Assembly (NCBI GenBank): GCA_963706905.1
Contig: CAVPNY010000012.1
Location: 372,001 to 436,000 of the forward strand
Length of the DNA stretch: 64,000 bases
Direction of reading: 5' to 3'
Source of the DNA: CAVPNY01 sp963706905
Lineage (GTDB): Bacteria; Chloroflexota; Anaerolineae; Anaerolineales; UBA4823
Shown: positions 48,986-57,384 of the stretch, in pieces
Numbering within the stretch: position 1 is the first letter of the stretch
Layout of the letters: each line of letters opens with the position of its first letter
Notes under the pieces: generated by a model
What the model saw: only the letters and a program-made list of their open reading frames with translations
What the model was told of the DNA's origin: nothing
Database searches by the model: none
Made by a program: the position numbers and the translations under genes

Positions 48986-49098
48986 AATCAGCCAAAAATA
49001 AGGGGGTCGATCACCGAAGTGAATAGTTACATTACACTCAAGCAACGGCTCATGGAGGTGACATATGTTTCCCAAATTCTCGCCAGTCTGGAGTACCC

Positions 49099-49422
49099 AT
49101 GACAGCCCAACGTCTCAGGCATACCTTCGCCAGCCAGATGTTGGCAGCTGGTATACCGGTATCTTCTCTTCAACGATATTTGGGACACGAACACCTAGAT
49201 ACAACCATGATTTACGCTGAGGTAGCAGACCCCTTGCTACGCCAGGACTATTACCAGGGGATTGCAACCCTGGATCCTGGTTCTGAGAAACTATCTATGA
49301 GTGAGCCTGGACTGACTCAACAACGCTCACTCCGGCAATTGGTAGAAGAACTCAAAACTCCGGGGTTGGAGCAGTCTCGCCATGCTGAGATACTGGATAT
49401 CATCCTGGCGAATATCAGATAG
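49099..49422 (+). pseudogene. C-terminal fragment of a tyrosine recombinase
   Basis: 107 residues. RLRHTFASQMLAAGIPVSSL, then LGHEHLDTTMIYAEV contains the His-x-x-Arg, the second His and the nucleophile Tyr of phage-type integrases. The N-terminal DNA-binding part and first catalytic Arg are missing. It could be what is left of the prophage integrase. Confidence 0.75.
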
Positions 49423-49476
49423 AATTATAGTACCGTGTATAAGTAATTAGACCGGCACAACAGGAGAAGTCATGGC

Positions 49477-50609
49477 ATGATTGAATTCGAATTTCCGATC
49501 GGCTACCACAAGTTCCATAAAAAGCAACTCTTCAATTTCCAGTTGAATAGATGGTATTCGTTAGGTTATGCAAGGTTTGAAGATATGGAAAGGGTAGGAA
49601 AGAGGATCAAGAATTTTAAAGATTGGAAAGTCGAGATGCTCAAACTGGCTGAAGAGGCAGTTTTCGATAATAGATTGATGAATGCTGCTTTTTATTACAG
49701 AGCCGCAGAATTCTACGTAAAATCAAATGATCCTGAAAAGGAACTCTTATATGATAGGTTCATCGAACTTTTCTATAAAGTGTTTGGGAAGGAAGAAATC
49801 GAAAGACATAAAGTGCCTTATGAAGGTACTTTTCTGCCAGCAATAAAATCCTCCCCGTGTCTGAAAAGAAAGGTACTGTTCTCATCCATGGAGGATTTGA
49901 TTCCTTCATAGAGGAATGGTATTCCATGATGAAATATTTCTCAAATCATGGTTATGAAGTCATAGGATTTGAAGGCCCTGGACAGGGTGCTGCGCTTAGA
50001 AAATTTGGATTGCCATTAACATATGAATGGGAAAAACCAACAAAAGCCATTTTGGATTATTTTAATCCTGTCAATAGTACTCTGCTTGGTTTATCAATGG
50101 GTGGGTGGTTCTGCCTGAGGGCAGCAGCATTTGAACCACGATTGAAACGAGTCATAGCTTCAGGACACGCGATCGATTATATGAAAAGCATGAATTTCAT
50201 ATTTCGAAAGATACATTTATGGAGTATGGAGCATTGCAGAGAATTTATGGACCGCATGGCCGTACTGAAGTTTGAAAACAGAGAAGGTATGGCCCCCTGG
50301 GTTGTGGATCATTTAAAGTACATCACGAAAAAAGAAAAACCCCTCGATGCATTGGAGATCTATGTGCTGATGAATGAACAAAACATTCATTCAGAACTTG
50401 TCAAACAGGATGTCCTTGTTTTGTCAGGAAGCGAAGACCATTTTATCCCTTTCAAAATGCATGATATGCAAATCAAAGCCCTAACAAATGCCAGGTCTGT
50501 AACAGATAGGGTTTTCACAAGAAAAGAACACGCTCAAAATCACTGCCAGACTGGCAATATAGGTCTTGCACTTGATGTGATGGTTAAATGGATTGAAAAT
50601 CTAACATAA
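49477..50609 (+). pseudogene. Alpha/beta hydrolase, frameshifted, in the first cassette
   Basis: The first part (49477-49855) is helical, FEFPIGYHKFHKKQLFNFQL onward, and the second (from about 49858) reads KKGTVLIHGGFDSFIEEWYS, VIGFEGPGQGAAL, GLSMGGWFCLRAA (nucleophile Ser), SGSEDHFIP (acid) and KEHAQNHC (His). One base missing in a CCCC run near 49850 separates them. The whole, about 377 residues, fits YafA/FrsA-like hydrolases with an N-terminal helical cap. It is clearly more AT-rich than neighbours, and is followed by attC1, so it is probably a captured cassette. Confidence 0.75.
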
Positions 50610-50650
50610 ATTAATGCTTATCCCAGCAGTAGTGCCTCGTGTCAAAAGCG

Positions 50651-50783
50651 GCCTAACACCCGCTTCCACCCGACTCGGCGCTTTGCGCCTCACAAACGGG
50701 CTTTCAGAGCCAACGTAGTTTCCGTCTCCAGGTTGGCTTCAAGGCGACCGACACGCCGAGCGGGTGAAGCCATACCGTTGGGC
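50651..50783 (+). other. Integron attC site 1 (133 bp)
   Basis: Begins GCCTAAC and ends GTTGGGC, the RYYYAAC / GTTRRRY core pair. Inner arms CTTCCACCCG / CGGGTGAAG and ACTCGGCG / CGCCGAGC fold into the typical imperfect hairpin. Confidence 0.82.
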
Positions 50784-50802
50784 GCATTGGAGGGTAGACA
50801 AA

Positions 50803-51492
50803 ATGCATATTTATCTTGCAGTAGAGGATATGGAACCCAATCATTGGATTGCATGGGTGTTAAATTTGCCTGGTTGTTATAGCTCGGCAACCACAACCGC
50901 AGATGCTATCGCACATTCCCCCCAAAGAGTCGCAGAATACTTTTCTTGGTTATCGCAACATGATAGCTCATTGCCTATCGTCAATGAGCCAATTGAAACT
51001 GAAGTTGTGGAGACTTTCCAATCTTTTTTGAGCAGCGAAGACCCTGACTACATCGTCAATGCATTCTTTGAGGATGACCGTCGCCCTTTGGGATACTGGG
51101 ATGTTGATATTTCCTTACGACTCATGAGTTGGACTTACCAAGATTTATTAAGCGCGATTCAGTCAATCAATCAAGAACAACTCATAAAGGCAATTCCTGG
51201 TGAGGCACGCGGCTCAATTGCTGGCATACTAAATCATGTCGCCATTGCTGAAAATTGGTATTTTAACCAGTTGGGTTGTGGTTTGGAACAGGCGCGACTT
51301 CCCGACGCCCCATTGGAAAAGCTCGCACAAGTGCGCACCAACACAGGAGAGCAATTGGTCAAGCTGATTGGCAATGAACAAATAACAAAGAGTTGTAATG
51401 AGGTATGGTCTGCACGGAAAGTAATGCGTAGAACTCTGTGGCATGAACGCGATCACACTCAGCATATTAACCAATTGCTGAATGGTCTGTAA
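50803..51492 (+). CDS. Cassette protein: HicB-like N-terminus, DinB-like C-terminus
   Basis: 229 residues from ATG 50803. The first 65 residues (LAVEDMEPNHWIAWVLNLPG, ADAIAHSPQRVAEYFSWL) resemble HicB-type antitoxin/DUF1902 folds. From about 105 a four-helix DinB-like domain follows with His in ILNHVAIAENWYFNQ and WHERDHTQHINQLL, the usual metal-binding histidines. DinB-like proteins are often metal-dependent thiol transferases. The gene is short, ends 10 bases before attC2 and is oriented with the array, as a cassette gene should be. Confidence 0.7.
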   Translation: MHIYLAVEDMEPNHWIAWVLNLPGCYSSATTTADAIAHSPQRVAEYFSWLSQHDSSLPIVNEPIETEVVETFQSFLSSEDPDYIVNAFFEDDRRPLGYWDVDISLRLMSWTYQDLLSAIQSINQEQLIKAIPGEARGSIAGILNHVAIAENWYFNQLGCGLEQARLPDAPLEKLAQVRTNTGEQLVKLIGNEQITKSCNEVWSARKVMRRTLWHERDHTQHINQLLNGL

Positions 51493-51502
51493 ATAAATGT
51501 GT

Positions 51503-51624
51503 GCCCAACACCGGCTCCACCTGACCGCCTTCGGCGAGGGTAAGCGGCGGCCACTTGGTAGAAAAAGTGGTTTTACGCAGTCTTGTCTTGCCAAATCGGC
51601 GGCAGGTGAGCCATTCCGTTGGGC
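51503..51624 (+). other. Integron attC site 2 (122 bp)
   Basis: Starts GCCCAAC, ends GTTGGGC. GGCTCCACCTGACCGCC pairs with GGCGGCAGGTGAGCC in the stem. Confidence 0.82.
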
Positions 51625-51663
51625 GGCCATAGGCGAAATCCACAATCAAAAAAGGAGATTGCC

Positions 51664-52089
51664 ATGATCGATGCTTTTTCAACGCGAAGCAACAGAATCA
51701 AGACACTGATCCTCTTGGTTATCTGTTGCTTGTCAGCAATAGCTTCTACCGTTGTGGGTATCGACGAAAATCCGCCTGGCATACTACTAGCCTTGTTCGC
51801 GGCAGTGACCTTTGTCCTTGCATTTTCCCACCCTTGGCGAACTGCAAGGAAGTTCATGTTCCTGCTATTGGCGGCTGTGCTTGGGTTTGTTCTTTTCATT
51901 GTCGTAAGTATCGTATCTGATTTTATTGTCCAGAACCCAGCAAGCTCGGATGCGCTCCAGAATTTGATTGAAAGTCCTGTAAATGAAGCTCTGAGTATAA
52001 TTTTCGCGATGCTCTGTTCGGCGACTTTCCTCGTTGGAGTTGTCGGCGCGGTTGTTATGTTCATTCGCAGCCGAAGCCAGAAACCTTGA
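51664..52089 (+). CDS. Cassette membrane protein of unknown function
   Basis: 141 residues from ATG 51664 (AAAAAGGAGATT). Four hydrophobic helices (about 10-28, 36-52, 60-85, 112-135) are seen, with a charged C-terminal tail RSRSQKP. No family is recognised. It sits between attC2 and attC3 and is oriented with them, so it is the gene of the second full cassette. Confidence 0.65.
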   Translation: MIDAFSTRSNRIKTLILLVICCLSAIASTVVGIDENPPGILLALFAAVTFVLAFSHPWRTARKFMFLLLAAVLGFVLFIVVSIVSDFIVQNPASSDALQNLIESPVNEALSIIFAMLCSATFLVGVVGAVVMFIRSRSQKP

Positions 52090-52104
52090 ATCTGTGAAAT
52101 GGCT

Positions 52105-52234
52105 GCCCAACATCTGCTCCAGGCGACAGCGGCTGCGCCGCTGCGGGTACTGTGCGCGATTTTCAAGAAGTGGCGCGATAATTGAGAAGGAGTCTCGCCG
52201 GGCCCGCTGCTGCTGTTGAGCCAAACCGTTAGAC
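52105..52234 (+). other. Integron attC site 3 (130 bp)
   Basis: Starts GCCCAAC and ends GTTAGAC; inner segments rich in GCGGC / GCCGC repeats form a long imperfect stem. It ends 3 bases before the aadA start. Confidence 0.75.
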
Positions 52235-52237
52235 ATC

Positions 52238-53050
52238 ATGATCGACTCAGTACCCACCGAAATCACAGAGCAGATAGCACAAGCGTGCGCTGTAATCGAA
52301 CGCCACCTGGCATCAACGTTGCAGGCCATACACTTGTATGGTTCTGCACTCGACGGTGGTCTGAAACCGTACAGCGATATTGATTTACTGGTTACCGTGA
52401 GCGCACGACCTGATGAGGCCATCCGGCAAGCCCTGTTACTTGATTTGTTAACTGTCTCGGCACTACCGGGCGAGAACAAAACTCTCCGAGCGCTGGAAGT
52501 AACCGTTATTGCACACAATGAAGTAGTGCCTTGGCGCTATCCGGCCAGGCGCGAACTACAATTCGGGGAGTGGCTGCGGAAAGACCTTCTTGCAGGTATT
52601 TTCGAACCTGCCGTTTTGGATATTGATCTTGCGATCTTATTGACGAAAGCAAGGCAACACAGTATCGCCTTGGTCGGCCCAGCGGTAGAGGAGCTTTTCG
52701 AGCCAGTACCTGAACATGATTTTTTCAAGGTGCTTGCCGATACTCTGAAACAGTGGAATTCACTTGGGGACTGGGTGGGTGATGAGCGAAATATCGTGCT
52801 CACATTAGCTCGCATTTGGTACAGCGCTGCAACGGGAAGTATTGTGCCAAAAGATGTTGCCGCTGACTGGGTGTTGGAGCGCTTGCCCATCGAATATCAG
52901 CCCATACTGCATGAGGCTCGGCAAGCTTATCTGGGTAATAGTGAGGATAATCTGGCCGCTCGTGCAGATCAGACGGCAGCTTTTATTCTTTTTTCCAAAT
53001 CCGCAATCATTGATTTGCTTGGAACTCAAAAAAACGTAACTTTATGCTAA
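52238..53050 (+). CDS. aadA: AadA-type aminoglycoside 3''/9-adenylyltransferase
   Basis: 270 residues; AadA family length is about 260. It transfers AMP to streptomycin and spectinomycin. The nucleotidyltransferase motif GSALDGGLKPYSDIDLL contains Asp47 and Asp49; Glu87 is the catalytic base, and Trp112 and Asp182, the residues known to contact streptomycin in Salmonella AadA, are all at the same numbers. The C-terminal helical domain DVAADWVLERLPIEYQPILH is also conserved. The last residues differ (FFSKSAIIDLLGTQKNVTLC is the end, given shortened), so it is a divergent relative. It lies between attC3 and a classical 60-bp attC4 as a gene cassette. Expression has not been shown. Confidence 0.93.
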   Translation: MIDSVPTEITEQIAQACAVIERHLASTLQAIHLYGSALDGGLKPYSDIDLLVTVSARPDEAIRQALLLDLLTVSALPGENKTLRALEVTVIAHNEVVPWRYPARRELQFGEWLRKDLLAGIFEPAVLDIDLAILLTKARQHSIALVGPAVEELFEPVPEHDFFKVLADTLKQWNSLGDWVGDERNIVLTLARIWYSAATGSIVPKDVAADWVLERLPIEYQPILHEARQAYLGNSEDNLAARADQTAAFILFSKSAIIDLLGTQKNVTLC

Positions 53051-53081
53051 TTTTTCGTGGCATCATGTTTGCCTCAATGAT

Positions 53082-53141
53082 GCCTAACAATTCATTCAAG
53101 CCGACGCCGCTTTGCGGCGCGGCTTAACTCAAGCGTTAGCT
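53082..53141 (+). other. Integron attC site 4 (60 bp, aadA cassette)
   Basis: Starts GCCTAAC and ends GTTAGCT (one departure from GTTRRRY). The perfect inner stem AAGCCGACGCCGC / GCGGCGCGGCTT is like short attC sites of clinical and environmental resistance cassettes. Confidence 0.88.
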
Positions 53142-53160
53142 GCATCCTTGTAGACATAAA

Positions 53161-53178
53161 CATGACACCTGTGTCATG
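53161..53178. promoter_or_regulatory. 18-bp operator-like inverted repeat
   Basis: CATGACAC-CT-GTGTCATG has perfect 8-base arms. No gene starts directly beside it on the plus strand; it lies about 30 bases after the stop of the anti-sigma gene. The binding protein is unknown. Confidence 0.45.
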
Positions 53179-53209
53179 GTATTTGGTTGTATCTCGTTGT
53201 TATCGTTTG

Positions 53210-53968
53210 CTATTCAAGGGTTGATAACGCCATTTCTATCAATTGCTCAAGGTTGGTTCCCAATAATTCATAAGTTAAGTTATCAACCAACCAGCGTAAC
53301 CTTATATTTCCATAGTCATTATTCCAAGCCTTTTCATCCGCATCCCACCCTCCACGTATTACGACAGCAGGATGATTGTCATCAAGAAAGATCTCCTCAA
53401 CTGAATCGGGCGCTACTATTTCGCTAAAGCTCCAATCATGATTAGTTATTCTGAGAGTAAAATCTGCACTGGTATCGGAAACCCAATCAATTTCAATGGT
53501 ATCTACAAAGGGGCGAGCTTCTTCGCCAATATAAACTCGAATATTTTCTTCGTCCATGACAATTCCGGTTGGGATGTTTGTAGGCAATTTTATGTTATGT
53601 GGAAATATTGCAAGCGCATCACTAAGGGACATTACCTGTGGTTCGATGATAATCTCATCACCAGGATAATTATCTCCCGGATAATCCTCTGTCACTTCAA
53701 ATAATTGACCAGCAACACGAATAACAAGCGATGATACAAATGCTCTCACAGGAGAGATTGTCATCATTGCTAAAACACTCACTGCTATCAAGACCGTTGT
53801 CCAACCCAGTTTTGTTTTTCGGTTTAGCGCAAATGTATGAAGGTTCATATTCAACATCCATTTCGGATCTGAGTGAGATCGGATTAGTTTTTGATGTAAG
53901 TTTTTTGCAAATTCCGGATCGGGTTGCTCGCGTAATAGGTATAGGAATTTATCGTCCATGGCTATCAT
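53210..53968 (-). CDS. Anti-sigma factor-like membrane protein (DUF4367-like)
   Basis: 252 residues; ATG 53959 is an alternative start. A short N-terminal cytoplasmic region (MDDKFLYLLREQPDPEFAKN) is followed by one helix (about 55-75, TVLIAVSVLAMMTI) and an extracellular domain with IFPHNIKLPTNIPTG and TLEIDWV-like strands, as in DUF4367 proteins paired with ECF factors. It would bind the sigma factor until released. Its start overlaps the sigma gene's end. Confidence 0.7.
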   Translation of the reverse strand: MIAMDDKFLYLLREQPDPEFAKNLHQKLIRSHSDPKWMLNMNLHTFALNRKTKLGWTTVLIAVSVLAMMTISPVRAFVSSLVIRVAGQLFEVTEDYPGDNYPGDEIIIEPQVMSLSDALAIFPHNIKLPTNIPTGIVMDEENIRVYIGEEARPFVDTIEIDWVSDTSADFTLRITNHDWSFSEIVAPDSVEEIFLDDNHPAVVIRGGWDADEKAWNNDYGNIRLRWLVDNLTYELLGTNLEQLIEMALSTLE

Positions 53969-54503
53969 CCCATTTCTTGCGAAGATTTGTTACGGTACGA
54001 TGTAGAATACTACCCACGTTACTTTCCGAAAGTCTTGTTATCTTGGCAATCTCACGGTTAGATAATCCTGCACCATACTTCAACGCAATCAAATCCTGTT
54101 CCCGTTTTGGAAGTCCGAGAAGTATGCTTCGCAAACGTTCCTTGTCTTGTTGTTGCTGAATAACTTGTTCAACATCAACATTAGACGGCAATTCGTCACT
54201 TTGTGATATCGGATCTATCTTTTGTTCAATTGTTTTATTCTTCCGCAAATGTTCTTTCAACACATTTCTGGCGATTCCAAAAAGCCAGGTGGATGGCGAC
54301 GCAATCGCATTACGGTATCCGAATTGAAATTTCCATGCGCGCTCAAAGGTTATGGCTGTCAAATCTTGGGCGAATTCTCTATCGCCAATCTTGTATAAGA
54401 AGAAGTTATAAATTCGTGGGAGTTCTAATGTATAGACTGTATCCCAATTAACAGGTTGGGTCATCCTGCGTAGTGTCCGTAGGGCTTCAAATTGATTTGC
54501 CAT
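53949..54503 (-). CDS. ECF-type RNA polymerase sigma factor
   Basis: 184 residues. Region 2 (LPRIYNFFLYKIGDREFAQD, then FERAWKFQFGYRN) and region 4 (LLGLPKREQDLIALKYGAGL, ISREIAKITRLSESNVGSIL-like helix-turn-helix) are both present with a linker between. ECF factors direct RNA polymerase to stress or envelope genes. It is coupled to the anti-sigma gene by overlap. Confidence 0.87.
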   Translation of the reverse strand: MANQFEALRTLRRMTQPVNWDTVYTLELPRIYNFFLYKIGDREFAQDLTAITFERAWKFQFGYRNAIASPSTWLFGIARNVLKEHLRKNKTIEQKIDPISQSDELPSNVDVEQVIQQQQDKERLRSILLGLPKREQDLIALKYGAGLSNREIAKITRLSESNVGSILHRTVTNLRKKWDDSHGR

Positions 54504-54629
54504 CTTGTTTATATATTGACTTTCGAGAAGAAAGTATCACACGAATGAAGAACAACTGGTGACTTCGGCTCTATTGTAAACTAGATACCTATTGTGTTTA
54601 CTTGGGTGAGAAAAGGGCCGATTTAACGG

Positions 54630-56062
54630 GCGGTGATTACCCATAAGTCACCATGCAGTAAAGAGTTCGTGAGGGAAAGGTGAAATTGCGACATAGGACA
54701 AGGTTGCAGTTGTCAAGAAAACGGCGCTGATGCCACGCAATACAATGTAAGGCCCATCCCGATCCGTTTTACGGCCGAGTTTGCCGCCCAACTTACGCAA
54801 CCAGTAGACCGCCTTGCGTGGCCAATGTTGCATGAGATGAAAGACAAACTGAGCGGCAGCCAGGACTAAGGCGAACAGGCGGCGCATGCGCTCAAGGGTC
54901 TGGACGCGCAGATCTTCTACATCCAAGCCCTGTTCTTGGTCAAAGCGATAGCCATGTTCGATCTTGCCGCGCAAGCGCCAGTCGGAGTAGATTTGTAAGG
55001 CATCGGCTTCAGAGCCGATGGGCACATTGGTGATGAGGACGGCATTGCGATTTTCGAGGTCATTGTGAGCAACCAAAACAGACAAAGGCTGATGAGTACC
55101 AGGTAAGCGGATGGTGAACCAACCGGCCTGAATGGTGGCCAGACGGGTTTTACCAGCGTGATGAAAGACAGCCTGGTAAGAGGTAACCCAGGGAACGCTA
55201 TCCACCAAGTCTTGTAAGTGTTCGGTTTCCCAACGATCCAGGCGATCATTGTAGACTTCAACCAATCTTTCCAGGTGGCTGGCCACAATAACAAACTCGC
55301 AGTTGGGTTGGTTCATCCAGGCAAACACTTTTTGGTCATCTCCACCAGAGTCCATGACAAAGCGGATGCGCAGAGCAGGAAAAACCCAGCGGGTCGTTCG
55401 AATGGCGCGTTGAATTTCTCGATTTTGACTGAGGAAATCGGCCGTTTTGTACGAAAACCAGTTTGCATAACAGATGCCAGGCACACATGTATTCACCACA
55501 CTGGCTGTGATCGCTGGATAGCCTTTTGCCAGACGTTTTTCACCGTCCAGGTTTGGCGGTGTGCTCTTGTACACCGTACTGACCCCTTCCAGCTTCTTTG
55601 TGTAAGGTTTCTCAAAATTCACTGGGTCAATCGCCACGACTACATAATTGGGGTTCTCTGTCCGCACGGTTTTCTGCGCAATGCGATACAACCCTTTGTA
55701 CAAATGGTGGTGGTTGAAACGCTTGTTCTCCAGAAACCGGTACACCCGCTTTGCCACGGCCCAGCAATCTGCCTCCACTCGCGAAGCGCTGCGTGACATC
55801 GCTGCGATCACGGGTGTCTCGGTTGCCAGAATGTTCTGTACACTCATGCAAACGACATCGCTCAGACGCTTATCCGGCAAGGTCGTTGCCATTGGTTCTG
55901 TAAATTCCCTGATCTCAGCCTGTAATTTTGCGACAGGCAACTTGGCAAGAATCTCAGACAGTGCTATATTCAGCATGGCTCCATCTCCTAGGTGAAATGT
56001 TGGCAAACAATTCATACCACAGGTCGGTGGAGCTTACTGCATTAATTGTGGGTAATCACCGC
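54630..56062 (-). mobile_element. IS4-type element with perfect 8-bp target duplication
   Basis: Ends GCGGTGATTACCCATAA and, inverted, GCGGTGATTACCCACAA. TTTAACGG flanks both sides (54622-54629, 56063-56070). Length is 1433 bp with one transposase. The clean duplication points to a recent insertion. Confidence 0.9.
54648..55976 (-). CDS. IS4-type DDE transposase
   Basis: 442 residues from ATG 55976. The DDE core shows Asp in VVVAIDPVNFEKP, Asp in IRFVMDSGGDDQK and Glu in RGKIEHGYRFDQEQGL (a YREK-like motif). An N-terminal helical domain precedes it. The frame is intact and the ends are intact, so transposition competence is plausible. Confidence 0.88.
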   Translation of the reverse strand: MLNIALSEILAKLPVAKLQAEIREFTEPMATTLPDKRLSDVVCMSVQNILATETPVIAAMSRSASRVEADCWAVAKRVYRFLENKRFNHHHLYKGLYRIAQKTVRTENPNYVVVAIDPVNFEKPYTKKLEGVSTVYKSTPPNLDGEKRLAKGYPAITASVVNTCVPGICYANWFSYKTADFLSQNREIQRAIRTTRWVFPALRIRFVMDSGGDDQKVFAWMNQPNCEFVIVASHLERLVEVYNDRLDRWETEHLQDLVDSVPWVTSYQAVFHHAGKTRLATIQAGWFTIRLPGTHQPLSVLVAHNDLENRNAVLITNVPIGSEADALQIYSDWRLRGKIEHGYRFDQEQGLDVEDLRVQTLERMRRLFALVLAAAQFVFHLMQHWPRKAVYWLRKLGGKLGRKTDRDGPYIVLRGISAVFLTTATLSYVAISPFPHELFTAW

Positions 56063-56153
56063 TTTAACGGCTCTTGTTTTTTGTTGAATAATCTGCTAAG
56101 TTGTTCTTAGTGGACACAATTTACCTAAGTAATGATTGTGTTCACCTGATTCT

Positions 56154-56741
56154 ATGAATTTTGTTGAACCAATTCGGGACAGAAAGAAGATCGCACAAAT
56201 TAAGAACCTGCTGCGCGGCCAGGGACGTATTCGCGATCTATTGTTATTTACGGTGGGTGTCAACACAGCTTTGCGCATCTCCGATCTGCTGCAATTACAG
56301 ATTGGTCAATTTCTGGATGATCGGGGACGTTATAAACATCGTTTCTGGATTCACGAACATAAACGAAATAAGCGCCATGAAGTAGTCATCAATCATAGCA
56401 TCCGAGAAGCACTCGAAGAATATCTGGAGGTTTATCCTGGTGTTGCTGAGAATTCTGAGCACTTTGTATTCTTCAACACCAAGACGAATGGCTACTCTGA
56501 GCCCATCAAGCGAGGACAGGCCTGGAAGTTCATCGTCTCAATCTGCCGCGAGGTGGGATTGCCAGGCAACTTCGGCACTCACAGCCCGAGAAAAACCTGG
56601 GGATACCACGCCCGCATGCAAGGGGTTGACCTGGAATTGATCATGCACAAGCTAAACCATGAGAGCAATGCCAATACCAAACGCTACTTAGGGATTACTG
56701 ACGATGAACTGCAGGCGGTCGCACAATTGTTGAATCTTTGA
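56154..56741 (+). CDS. Tyrosine recombinase (catalytic-domain-only type)
   Basis: 195 residues from ATG 56154. It has Arg in TALRISDLLQLQIGQF, His-x-x-Arg in GTHSPRKTWGYH, His in MHKLNHESNA and the nucleophile Tyr in NTKRYLGI, so all catalytic positions are present. It lacks the N-terminal core-binding domain of typical integrases and the extra insert of IntI, so it is not an integron integrase. A tRNA-like 3' fragment lies 350 bases downstream. It may belong to a separate island. Confidence 0.82.
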   Translation: MNFVEPIRDRKKIAQIKNLLRGQGRIRDLLLFTVGVNTALRISDLLQLQIGQFLDDRGRYKHRFWIHEHKRNKRHEVVINHSIREALEEYLEVYPGVAENSEHFVFFNTKTNGYSEPIKRGQAWKFIVSICREVGLPGNFGTHSPRKTWGYHARMQGVDLELIMHKLNHESNANTKRYLGITDDELQAVAQLLNL

Positions 56742-56817
56742 CTCTCAAAAAGATCCAAAGTTCTGTTATCCTTGCAACTGCACTTACTTCGGTTTGATCT
56801 TTCTCAAGGGTGGATTT

Positions 56818-56913
56818 TTACTTAATGTAACGCTTCATATGCGCCGGAACCTTTCCCTGGCATGCTGGACATACTCGGTACTCATCATCCTTGTTGGCTT
56901 CAAGGATGTCCAT
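56818..56913 (-). CDS. 31-residue CPxC peptide
   Basis: MDILEANKDDEYRVCPACQG, then KVPAHMKRYIK. A CPAC pair and later His could bind zinc. AGGAGG lies before the ATG. It is very short and isolated, so it could also be a remnant of a longer rubredoxin- or ribbon-like gene. Confidence 0.45.
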   Translation of the reverse strand: MDILEANKDDEYRVCPACQGKVPAHMKRYIK

Positions 56914-57091
56914 TGTTCCTCCTGGGAAATTGTGATAATATAAATTTATCAAAATTTTGGGAGTGCCATCGGATATTCTTAAAGATTCTCGAACTATAGT
57001 TCTTTAATGTCGGAAATCGCACCCCGAACTCCAGTAGCATTAGGTCCGATATTACGGCATGCAAGAGCCCTAAAGTAAAATTTAGTCGCGG

Positions 57092-57140
57092 CTTGCATGG
57101 GGTGCAAGAGGTCGGATGTTCAAATCCTCTCGCCCCGACA
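57092..57140 (+). tRNA. tRNA-Pro(GGG)-like 3' fragment, possible attachment site
   Basis: CTTGC-ATGGGGT-GCAAG forms an anticodon arm with anticodon GGG; AGGTC, a T loop TTCAAAT and acceptor strand CGCCCCG then A follow. The T stem has one mismatch (GGATG / CCTCT) and no matching 5' half (expected CGGGGCG) lies upstream. It is a typical leftover of integration into a tRNA gene. Confidence 0.55.
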
Positions 57141-57334
57141 GAAGCCTATTCTCAGACTGCTTGTGTGTCTCCCTACACAACTAAGCAGTCTGAAGTTCGT
57201 TAAGGGGCGGTTCTCCATATCGTAGGCTCCACCTTTATTGTGTGCAGGAATAAGCGGGTATATAATCTTTTCAGCACACATGTTGCGGATTAGCCGAGAG
57301 AGATTTATTATAATAAAACCATTCTTTATAAATC
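57141..57334. other. Short gap before the second cassette cluster
   Basis: Contains the hairpin CAGACTGCTT-like arms at 57150-57195 (AGACTGCTTGTGTG and ACTAAGCAGTCT). No gene. It could be a terminator region of the former tRNA locus. Confidence 0.4.
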
Positions 57335-57377
57335 AACAATTAGTATACGGAATGTTTCCGTATACTAATTGTTAGGC
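57335..57377 (+). other. attC-like hairpin 5 upstream of DUF5063 cassette
   Basis: AACAATTAGTATACGGAA pairs perfectly with TTCCGTATACTAATTGTT around TGT. It ends GTTAGGC, a good right core site. Its symmetry (18 paired bases with no bulge) is unusual for attC. Confidence 0.65.
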
Positions 57378-57384
57378 GTCTCCA

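Noticed and set aside
50600..53150. Tandem inverted sequences as a CRISPR array
   Set aside because: They are few, differ in length and sequence, and are each separated by a gene; attC explains them.
56154..56741. Integron integrase IntI
   Set aside because: The protein lacks the core-binding domain and the IntI-specific insert before the second catalytic box, and no attI-like site lies beside it.
57092..57140. Complete tRNA-Pro gene
   Set aside because: No matching 5' acceptor strand or D arm precedes the anticodon arm, and the T stem has a mismatch.
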